Part shown: positions 1 through 4,967 of the stretch, piece after piece
Position numbering within the stretch: position 1 is the stretch's first letter
Layout of the letters: each line of letters opens with the position of its first letter
NCBI GenBank assembly: GCA_043767025.1
Contig: JAYUHK010000173.1
Coordinates: 1 to 6,336, forward strand
Origin: JAYUHK01 sp043767025
GTDB taxonomy: Bacteria; Bacteroidota; Bacteroidia; Chitinophagales; Saprospiraceae
Reading direction: 5' to 3'
Length of the DNA stretch: 6,336 bases
Notes under the pieces: generated by a model
The model's database searches: none
What the model was told of the DNA's origin: nothing
Seen by the model: only the letters and a program-made list of their open reading frames with translations
Translations under genes and position numbers: made by a program

Positions 1-67
1 CGAATCTTCTGAAGCATGGCTACTTTTAGCTAACTCCGCAGTCATGTTGCAACGAATTTTAGCTTAA
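1..67 (+). CDS. C-terminal end of an IS5-like transposase (partial, cut by window edge)
   Basis: Reading from base 2 gives 21 open codons (ESSEAWLLLANSAVMLQRIL, then A) ending at TAA 65-67. From family knowledge, many IS5-type DDE transposases end in a motif of the form SSEAW-(hydrophobic)-A-(x)n-MLRR(I/L), and this tail fits that pattern well; this is pattern recall, not a search. The catalytic part lies outside the window. If correct, the right terminal inverted repeat of the IS should lie somewhere in about 68-110, where a 13-bp palindrome GTTCTTAAAGAAC (91-103) is seen, but the left end needed for comparison is absent. GC drops sharply after the stop, which agrees with a coding-to-noncoding border. 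The opposite strand is also open here from an ATG at 45, which I consider less likely. Confidence 0.5.
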   Translation, partial: ESSEAWLLLANSAVMLQRILA

Positions 68-307
68 TACCAAATTATATTTCCAAACATGTTCTTAAAG
101 AACGAAGAATTTATTTTTTTCTTCATTCTTCACAAAAAATAATTCATCAAATATAACAGAAAAATACGAGTTTTTATTTTTTGGAGGCATAAATTTAAAA
201 ACATTGCGCAAAAAAATTAGGAATGAAGAAAAAATAAGTAGTTTATTTTAGATACATTCATTCATTAATTTTCTGCGCAATGTTTCTCTTTCTGCTCATT
301 TTATACG
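68..307. other. AT-rich gap between convergent genes, with inverted repeats
   Basis: No gene is supported. The gap holds a 13-bp palindrome (91-103), an A/T-only-looped hairpin with arms 98-109 and 119-130 (11 of 12 pairs), and a longer palindrome at 199-285 listed separately. On the minus strand TATATTTG (155-148) matches the Bacteroidota -7 box but has no TTG at the right distance, so I do not call a promoter. Confidence 0.6.
199..285. repeat. 87-bp imperfect palindrome downstream of the PspC gene
   Basis: The outer arms AAACATTGCGCA (199-210) and TGCGCAATGTTT (274-285) pair perfectly over 12 bp. The pairing continues inward with AAAATTA/TAATTTT and AATGAA/TTCATT, interrupted by a short bulge, leaving an AT-rich apical loop. 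It starts 23 bp past the stop of the minus-strand PspC gene and is followed on that strand by a T/A stretch. It could therefore act as a terminator between convergent transcripts, or be a small palindromic mobile repeat. The loop is too large for a classical intrinsic terminator. Confidence 0.55.
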
Positions 308-2488
308 CTACAAATCGCCGTCTGTTTTTTTGACACTTGGGTTGCCGCGCACTTTGAGGCGAGCGTCGTCCTTATTTTTAGTGAGTTTTTCGCTCACGTT
401 GAGGCTGGCTTCGCAGCCGTCTTCGCCTTCAAAGACAGCATTTTTTGCTTCAAAATGGTCTGCGTCTAACTTCGCGTTATCTACCAACGAAACCTCAAAA
501 TTTTTGGCACTTCCACGCAACTCGACCGTGCTATTGGTCTGGTCTAAAATCAATTTCTGGACATCTACTACCGCATTGACCGTAAAGTCGCCCTTGAAAG
601 AAAGTCGCATTTTTTCTTGCTTGAAGCCTTCTATCGAAATATCTTGCGCATCATCTGCGTCCAAATCCTCCAACTCTGGCATCGTGACATGAAGCGTCAC
701 AGAGCGTCGCCAGCCGTCCGAATCGTAGCGAATACGCAACAAATCACCGACTTTGTTGATATGGACTTCCTTCGCAATATCGCCCTGATGACCCGAAAGT
801 TTGACCTCAAAACGCTCGCCACGCTGTATGATTACTTTCATTTGACCCACAGTTTGTATTTTGGTAAAATCTTTATATTCCGTCAGCTGCTCCGAATTAT
901 TTTTGCGCACCCAGTCGGGACTGCTGAAGCCTGCTGCCGTCATTTTCCAAATATGATTTTCGTATTCGTCGTCGGGTTGCTCGCCGAAGTCTTGCTCCAA
1001 CTCTTTGAGGATACGGCTGCTGCCCTGTCCCAATCGGACGTATTTGCCATCGGGGACTTCCAGCACCAAATCTACTTTTTGCACCCGATATTTTCCGCCT
1101 TTTGGTATCCCAAAGCCGTCTGGAAGCGTCAAAGTATTTCCGCTAAAAGTGCTGCGGTAGTCTATCTGCCGAATCAGTTGGTAGGCATCTTGGCTGCTGG
1201 CACTTCGAGCGGAATTGGTTTGAGTGAGCCGAAAATTTTTATCCACGCTTTTCACAATTCGCAGCGATACGTCCATATCGGTCAAAGAATCTTCATCAAT
1301 GTGCAAATCACCAAATTTGAAAAACGAAAATCGAGCGTTGGAAGACTCCAATACGTTGAGGTTCAGGGTGTCGGAAGTCATATTTTCTAATCTAATTTCT
1401 TGCGTATCGGAAGTGTTGCCTCGAAAATTGCGGGCTACCGAAAAACTCATCAAGCCCAAACTCAATAAATTGACGAGCCAAAAACCGCCCAAACCTGCCC
1501 ACCAGTAATTATTGAACTGTATCGGGACAAACAAACGGACAAACCTCAACACCAACGCCGAAACTGGGACTCCCACAAGCACCGCCATATTGAACAAAGT
1601 CAAAAACGACAGCGCGCGCGAGCCGATAATGTACTGCACCACCGGCATCGAGTAGAAAAATCCGACCATCAGCGAAATCCAAAACGCCGCCAACGCAAGT
1701 ACCAATATCGCTCCGACTACAATGACGACAGGGCGCAGCACGCTCCCGACGCTGTGAAAAGCGGTCAAGATAGCATCGCCGATGGTAGAAAAACTTTCTT
1801 CCGTCGTCTGTCGAAATTTATTTCCGTACGTTTTGTTAGCTGGATTTTTGCCCGTAAATTCTTCACTGAACTCCGAAATTTTTTGGGACAAATTGCCCAC
1901 GCCTTCGTCAATTATTTTAGCAATATTGGACGCATTTACTGGCTCTCCACGCATCGCCAAGCGGTCGCTGGCAGTTTTTGCTTTGGGCATAATAAGCATC
2001 AGCAAAATATAAAGCGGTCCGCCAACACCAAAAGTGAAAAATGCAGCAGCAAAACCCAAGCGCACCCAAAATGGGTCAGCGATGCCAAAGTAAGCGGCAA
2101 TCCCTGCACAAACGCCGCCAACGACTTTGTTTTCGGGGTCACGAAACAGGCGTTTGCCCGTCGAGTATTCTTTTTGCTGTCCTTTGCTGTCCGCCTCTTG
2201 TGTCGCATCTGACGACGGCTCGTGGTTGGCTGCGCCAAAATCCTCGGGCGTTCCCATGACGCTGATAGCCGCTTGGACGTTTTTGGCATCTACAATCGGT
2301 CGTCCGTTGAGTTTTTCCTGCACCAACTCCGCCATTCGGGACTCGATGTCGCTCATAATTTCTTCGCAGCCGTCCGAGTGTTGGAAATGCGTGCGGAGTG
2401 TTTGTAGGTATTGATTGAGAGCCGCAAAAGCATCTTCGTCAATAGTGAAGGCGTAGCCGCCCAAATTGATGTTTAAGACTTTATTCAT
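308..2488 (-). CDS. PspC-domain / DUF2807 envelope membrane protein
   Basis: A 726-residue inner-membrane protein. Residues 1-85 match the conserved N-terminal region of Bacteroidota PspC proteins: 'ININLGGYAFTIDEDA', then an acidic EEIMSDIESRMAEL helix and 'ISVMGTPEDFG'. Residues about 111-170 are the PspC domain (KRLFRDPENKVVGGVCAGIA, YFGI-DP-WVRL, then a membrane helix). By eye, further membrane segments lie near 250-278, 293-316 and 329-352. The remainder is probably periplasmic. Residues about 540-720 look like DUF2807/head-GIN: 'VKLSGHQGD' near the start, short beta repeats, and a typical ending 'LKVRGNPSVKK'. PspC-type proteins are linked to envelope stress, but the exact function of these fusions is not known. 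It lies downstream of padR on the same strand; no good Bacteroidota promoter is visible in front of its ATG, so cotranscription with padR is likely. The long + strand frames opposite are shadows. Confidence 0.9.
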   Translation of the reverse strand: MNKVLNINLGGYAFTIDEDAFAALNQYLQTLRTHFQHSDGCEEIMSDIESRMAELVQEKLNGRPIVDAKNVQAAISVMGTPEDFGAANHEPSSDATQEADSKGQQKEYSTGKRLFRDPENKVVGGVCAGIAAYFGIADPFWVRLGFAAAFFTFGVGGPLYILLMLIMPKAKTASDRLAMRGEPVNASNIAKIIDEGVGNLSQKISEFSEEFTGKNPANKTYGNKFRQTTEESFSTIGDAILTAFHSVGSVLRPVVIVVGAILVLALAAFWISLMVGFFYSMPVVQYIIGSRALSFLTLFNMAVLVGVPVSALVLRFVRLFVPIQFNNYWWAGLGGFWLVNLLSLGLMSFSVARNFRGNTSDTQEIRLENMTSDTLNLNVLESSNARFSFFKFGDLHIDEDSLTDMDVSLRIVKSVDKNFRLTQTNSARSASSQDAYQLIRQIDYRSTFSGNTLTLPDGFGIPKGGKYRVQKVDLVLEVPDGKYVRLGQGSSRILKELEQDFGEQPDDEYENHIWKMTAAGFSSPDWVRKNNSEQLTEYKDFTKIQTVGQMKVIIQRGERFEVKLSGHQGDIAKEVHINKVGDLLRIRYDSDGWRRSVTLHVTMPELEDLDADDAQDISIEGFKQEKMRLSFKGDFTVNAVVDVQKLILDQTNSTVELRGSAKNFEVSLVDNAKLDADHFEAKNAVFEGEDGCEASLNVSEKLTKNKDDARLKVRGNPSVKKTDGDL

Positions 2489-2709
2489 GATTTGGTTTTG
2501 ATTGAAAATTTTTTTGAAAAATATTTTTAAAAAAATATAAGAAATTATAATTAGAGTAAGGAGTTATAAGTTTTTAGTTTTTAATTTTGAGTCATCATAA
2601 ATTATTGAAAATCAACGAATTATGTCGAATATTTAAGTGTAAGAACTTAAGAACTTAAATGCTATCTTTTGCAAGATATAGACCGTTGATTCATAAAAAC
2701 TAAAAACTA
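2489..2709. other. padR-to-PspC gene gap
   Basis: This 221-bp gap between two same-strand genes is mostly occupied by the MITE-like element (2562-2715). The remaining 73 bp next to the PspC start is nearly pure A/T. I see no TAnnTTTG box with a paired TTG and no Shine-Dalgarno sequence before the PspC ATG at 2488, which is usual for this phylum. Confidence 0.5.
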
Positions 2710-2715
2710 TTAGCT
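2562..2715. mobile_element. MITE-like 154-bp element with terminal inverted repeats (copy 1)
   Basis: The left end (2562-2583) and the reverse complement of the right end (2694-2715) agree at 19 of 22 positions, sharing AGTTTTTAGTTTTTA. Nested inside are further inverted pairs: AATCAACG (2610-2617) with CGTTGATT (2684-2691), and ATTTAAGT (2631-2638) with ACTTAAAT (2653-2660). The whole element could fold into one long hairpin. A tandem 8-mer GAACTTAA lies at its centre (2643-2658). It has no coding capacity. A second copy of its left half begins at 6233. I found no convincing target-site duplication. The right end overlaps the last codon and the stop of padR. Confidence 0.65.
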
Positions 2716-3057
2716 ATTCTTTATCGTGTGCGGTGCGAGCTGCGCTACCGCTTGGACGAGCTGTTGCCAGCTTTCGGTCAAGCCCAACAAAAATTCTTTG
2801 CCTACATCGGTCAAAAAATAATATTTTCGGGGCGGACCGGAGCGAGATTCCTCCCACCGATAATCCAGCAAACCTGCATCTTTGAGGCGCGTAAGCAACG
2901 GATAAAGTGTTCCCTCCACCACAATCAACTGTGCAGACTTGAGTTTTTCGATAATATCCGACGGGTAAGCCTCCCGCTCGGCGATGATAGCAAGGATACA
3001 CAATTCGAGTACTCCTTTTCTCATCTGTGCTTGAGTATTTTCTAATTTTAATGTCAT
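2710..3057 (-). CDS. PadR-family transcriptional regulator
   Basis: A 115-residue winged-helix DNA-binding repressor. Residues about 12-92 carry the PadR domain: 'QMRKGVLELCILAII' (helix 1), 'AYPSDIIEKL', the recognition-helix and wing segment 'VVEGTLYPLLTRLKDAGLL', and the highly conserved 'WEESRSGPPRKYYFLTDVGK'. A short C-terminal helix (about 93-110) would serve dimerisation. The length is normal for the small PadR subfamily 2. I chose the ATG at 3057 rather than the upstream ATG at 3168, because family members start at MxxxNTxxQMRKG and because a promoter sits directly in front of 3057. It heads a probable operon with the PspC/DUF2807 gene, a pairing common in Bacteroidota, and probably represses itself through the operator at 3075-3124. 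Its last codon and stop (AGC TAA) fall within the end of a MITE-like element. Confidence 0.93.
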   Translation of the reverse strand: MTLKLENTQAQMRKGVLELCILAIIAEREAYPSDIIEKLKSAQLIVVEGTLYPLLTRLKDAGLLDYRWEESRSGPPRKYYFLTDVGKEFLLGLTESWQQLVQAVAQLAPHTIKNS

Positions 3058-3061
3058 GGTG

Positions 3062-3092
3062 CAAAGGTATGGTAAAAAATAGTACTTTGCAA
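3062..3092 (-). promoter_or_regulatory. Bacteroidota-type promoter of padR, probably leaderless
   Basis: On the minus strand TTG (3092-3090), 20 nt, then TACCTTTG (3069-3062) matches the sigma-A consensus of Bacteroidota (TTG, 19-21 nt, TAnnTTTG) exactly. Only four bases (CACC) separate the -7 box from the ATG at 3057, so transcription should begin at or within a base or two of the start codon. Confidence 0.75.
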
Positions 3093-3124
3093 TACATAGT
3101 ACTATTTTTAGGAAGGTACTATTT
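3075..3124. promoter_or_regulatory. Probable PadR operator, palindrome with three 17-bp-spaced boxes
   Basis: A perfect 12-bp inverted repeat, AAAAATAGTACT (3075-3086) and AGTACTATTTTT (3098-3109), has an 11-bp spacer containing the -33 TTG of padR. A third box, GGTACTATTT (3115-3124), repeats AGTACTATTT at 9 of 10 positions. The hexamers start at 3081, 3098 and 3115, exactly 17 bp apart. The position over the -33 element suggests repression by blocking polymerase. That PadR itself binds here is inference. Confidence 0.65.
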
Positions 3125-3543
3125 GTTATTTTTTTGCTAACTATTTGAAAATCAATTAGATACAACAAAAATTATTTTCAAATTTTTTAAAAATAATTTT
3201 TATTCGCTGCTGCGACCGTAAAATACAGCCGTATTTTGGGTTCATTTAGTGGAAAGGATAGAAATTTCGGTGCAAGAAAAAATTTATTTACTTTTTCGTA
3301 AAAAATGTCACAAAAACCGATTAATTTTTAAAATATCGTTTTATGGAATTAATTAATCTAAAAGGACTGCTCAAATTAGGCTCTAATTCTTGACAGTCCT
3401 TTAAAATATTCGTCCTAAAATGCCTAAAAGACAAACTCAACGGGCGGTGAATTAGAGCAAAAGATAAATTAATTTTCAACTTCTTACAAATAATTTTCTT
3501 AAAAATACCTAAAATACACTGTCACAAATCAAGAAAACAGCGT
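3125..3543. other. AT-rich divergent intergenic region with hairpins
   Basis: This lies between the divergent padR and T9SS-substrate promoters. No gene with a convincing start is seen. It contains a hairpin at 3214-3242 (AAAATAC, loop AGCC, GTATTTT, with four more outer pairs across a bulge) and a stronger one at 3361-3402. It also has a 10-bp inverted partner of the latter's inner arm at 3449-3458. Confidence 0.55.
3361..3402. repeat. Strong 42-nt hairpin in divergent gap
   Basis: AAAGGACTG (3361-3369) pairs with CAGTCCTTT (3394-3402), TCAA (3371-3374) with TTGA (3390-3393), and ATTAG (3375-3379) with CTAAT (3383-3387). That leaves a 3-nt loop and only a 1-nt and a 2-nt bulge. Neither side has a proper T-run for an intrinsic terminator (TTTAAAA on +, TTTTAG on -), and no gene ends here. 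It may belong to a small RNA or a dispersed palindromic repeat. The inner arm GCTCTAATTC (3380-3389) can instead pair with GAATTAGAGC (3449-3458). Confidence 0.6.
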
Positions 3544-3574
3544 TTGCTCCGCCCCAAAAATGCCTTCATATTTG
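3544..3574 (+). promoter_or_regulatory. Probable promoter of the T9SS substrate gene
   Basis: TTG (3544-3546), 20 nt, then CATATTTG (3567-3574) matches the Bacteroidota promoter consensus with one deviation (CA for TA in the -7 box). A start near 3580 would give a leader of about 110 nt before the ATG at 3693. Confidence 0.5.
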
Positions 3575-3692
3575 CATCACAAAACACGAAATACAGACTC
3601 AACGCAAATTTTTCCGCACAAAAGCTATTCAGAAAAAAATACTTTTCTTCTTTCCGAAGGAGAAAAACAAACACTAAATAGCGATTTTTTCG

Positions 3693-4562
3693 ATGGAAAA
3701 TAATTTTCTCACACCAGTACAACGGGCTTCGTCCGTATCTTCGCCAAAAGGCGAACTTTCTTTCGGTTTCAACACTATTCCTATAGCAAGTGGAAAATCT
3801 ACGTTGCGTCAAAAAATTTCTAATTTTTTGGCGGCGACTGCCACCTGCGGACTTCTGACAATTCCTTCGCCCATTTGGGCAGACGGGGTTTCCTCCTATT
3901 CCTCTTTTTTGCGCCCGTCATCTCATCTTGCGGGGCTTTTGACAAAACACAAGACAAATAACACAAACACTATCAATCATCAGTTTTCGCACCTCTCTGG
4001 CGGGGTGCCTTCTTCTCCACAACAGATTTTATTGGGACAAACGCGGGTTTTTGCGTTGGACACTTCCACGCTGCACGGCGAGGTAGTCCGTATCGAACAG
4101 CTTGTAAATCAAGGTTTTAACTCCGAAAAGGAAGTCGCTCGGTTCAGTATTATGTTTGACACGCGGAGTGTCCGATGTCGTACTCAATCGGTCGGCACGG
4201 AACGAGTTTGCTTCGTAGCTTCCGACCGCGCAGGCGGGCGAGATACGACTTGCCTCACAGTGACGGTGACGGATACCGACCAACCCAATGCAGCACTTGC
4301 GGCTACCAACGACAAGATATGGATTCATACGACGTTTGCCGCCGACAAAGAATCTTTCAAAGTGGAAGGCATTGAGCAATTTCCGAACAATGACTTACGG
4401 ATTTTTGACCAATCGGGTGCGGAGATATTTAGAAAGCACGGGTATCGAAATGAGTGGAAAGGTAGGGCGGACGGTGACAAAAAAATTCCCGTTGGCACTT
4501 ATCTCTACTGGCTCGAAGATGGCGAAGGTCATTCGATGGCTGGTTATGTAGAGGTAATTTAA
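3693..4562 (+). CDS. Secreted protein with degenerate type B T9SS sorting (CHU_C) domain
   Basis: A 289-residue protein probably exported by Sec and then by the type IX system. A hydrophobic stretch at 44-63 ending in 'PSPIWA' before D64 looks like a signal peptide, but it is preceded by an unusual extension of about 40 residues; a TTG at residue 38 (base 3804) would give a normal-length signal. Residues 65-108 are Ser/Thr/Asn-rich and probably disordered. Residues about 110-194 resemble one copy of the extracellular repeat that ends in 'GT-x-x-VC-(x)n-DTT-x-LTVTV'. Residues about 207-289 match the C-terminal gliding-motility/type B sorting domain: 'FKVEGIEQFPNNDLRIFDQSG', 'Y-NEWKG', 'PVGTYLYWLEDG', 'GYVEV'. 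The usual N-G-F-S-P-N-G-D-G-I-N-D entry motif is replaced by unrelated residues, and the usual NRWG is DQSG. It lies convergent with porQ. Its biological role is unknown. Confidence 0.8.
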   Translation: MENNFLTPVQRASSVSSPKGELSFGFNTIPIASGKSTLRQKISNFLAATATCGLLTIPSPIWADGVSSYSSFLRPSSHLAGLLTKHKTNNTNTINHQFSHLSGGVPSSPQQILLGQTRVFALDTSTLHGEVVRIEQLVNQGFNSEKEVARFSIMFDTRSVRCRTQSVGTERVCFVASDRAGGRDTTCLTVTVTDTDQPNAALAATNDKIWIHTTFAADKESFKVEGIEQFPNNDLRIFDQSGAEIFRKHGYRNEWKGRADGDKKIPVGTYLYWLEDGEGHSMAGYVEVI

Positions 4563-4628
4563 GTTCTTTTTTTGTGGCAAATATTTTTGCTGCAACACCA
4601 ATTAGGAAATAGAGTGAGTTTCAATACG

Positions 4629-4665
4629 AATGGCGGTGGCATAAAGATGTCGCTGCCATTTTTTT
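4629..4665 (+). terminator. Intrinsic terminator of the T9SS substrate gene
   Basis: The arms 4629-4642 (AATGGCGGTGGCAT) and 4647-4660 (ATGTCGCTGCCATT) form a 14-bp stem with three G-U wobbles and an AAAG loop, followed directly by a run of seven T (4659-4665, the first two being in the stem). It starts 67 bp after the stop codon. On the minus strand there is no T-run, so it acts on + transcripts. Confidence 0.85.
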
Positions 4666-4710
4666 GTATTTATTTTTTGGAAAAATAAGATTTGCTAACA
4701 CACTACACCC

Positions 4711-4741
4711 CCAACAGCAGTCGAAGCAGACGGGCTGTTGG
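4711..4741. repeat. Inverted repeat between convergent genes
   Basis: CCAACAGC (4711-4718) pairs with GCTGTTGG (4734-4741) around a 15-nt GC-rich loop, in otherwise AT-rich DNA. It lies about 90 bp downstream of the minus-strand small lipoprotein gene. It has no T-run on either side, so it may be a factor-dependent stop, an RNA-stabilising stem or a dispersed palindrome. Confidence 0.5.
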
Positions 4742-4830
4742 ATTCTATAGAATGAATACAAAATTGAATACTTTATTTTTTTTTGTTCATTCCTATATTC
4801 CCAAAACGCACAGTATTTCTTACCGAAAAA

Positions 4831-4956
4831 TTATTTCCAAAAAGACGGTGTCCAGTGGAAAGACGGGCAGTTGCAGCCAGTTTTGCAGCTGCTCATCGTG
4901 CCGACGAGCATTGCGGCAAACAAAAGTAAAAACATTATTTTTTTTGTATTCTTCAT
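4831..4956 (-). CDS. Small Cys-rich lipoprotein (41 residues) in operon with porQ
   Basis: ATG at 4956, stop TAA at 4833-4831. Residues 1-23 are a lipoprotein signal: basic start MKNTKK, hydrophobic core IMFLLLFAAMLVGT, then M-S-S-C with the lipidated Cys at 24. Ser before the Cys is common in Bacteroidota. The mature peptide is only 18 residues, starting CKTGCNCP and ending in aromatic-rich SFHWTPSFWK. Cys28, Cys30 and His34 could bind a metal or a partner; this is inference. No acidic surface-export signal follows the lipidated Cys, so the peptide probably faces the periplasm from the outer membrane. The gene starts 11 nt after the porQ stop, strongly suggesting one transcript and a link to T9SS assembly. 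I do not recognise a named family. It is shorter than usual annotation cut-offs. Confidence 0.75.
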   Translation of the reverse strand: MKNTKKIMFLLLFAAMLVGTMSSCKTGCNCPSFHWTPSFWK

Positions 4957-4967
4957 GTCAATTTTTT

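Noticed and set aside
1..45. Minus-strand frame starting with ATG at 45 and leaving the window
   Set aside because: The + frame gives a better family match (transposase ending), and no complete promoter is seen for the minus frame.
617..1390. 257-codon open frame on + opposite the PspC gene
   Set aside because: It lies wholly antisense to a well-recognised gene and shows no domain; it is a shadow of the minus-strand codon bias.
3075..3124. CRISPR-like spacing of repeated AGTACT boxes
   Set aside because: The units are only 6-10 bp and palindromic and lie over a promoter, so an operator explains them.
3058..3168. Upstream extension of PadR to an ATG at 3168
   Set aside because: The extra 37 residues are unlike PadR proteins, and the promoter and operator lie inside this stretch.
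3329..3525. Open minus-strand frame of about 64 codons over the hairpin
   Set aside because: It has no ATG (only TTG/ATT starts), no recognised domain, and its openness follows from the inverted repeats; kept as a structured noncoding region.
3522..3812. 96-codon minus-strand frame
   Set aside because: It overlaps the start of the T9SS substrate gene and its promoter, has no recognisable domain and has odd composition.
4175..4551. Two overlapping + strand frames inside the T9SS substrate gene
   Set aside because: Both are out of frame with a gene whose sorting domain is recognisable, and neither shows any domain.
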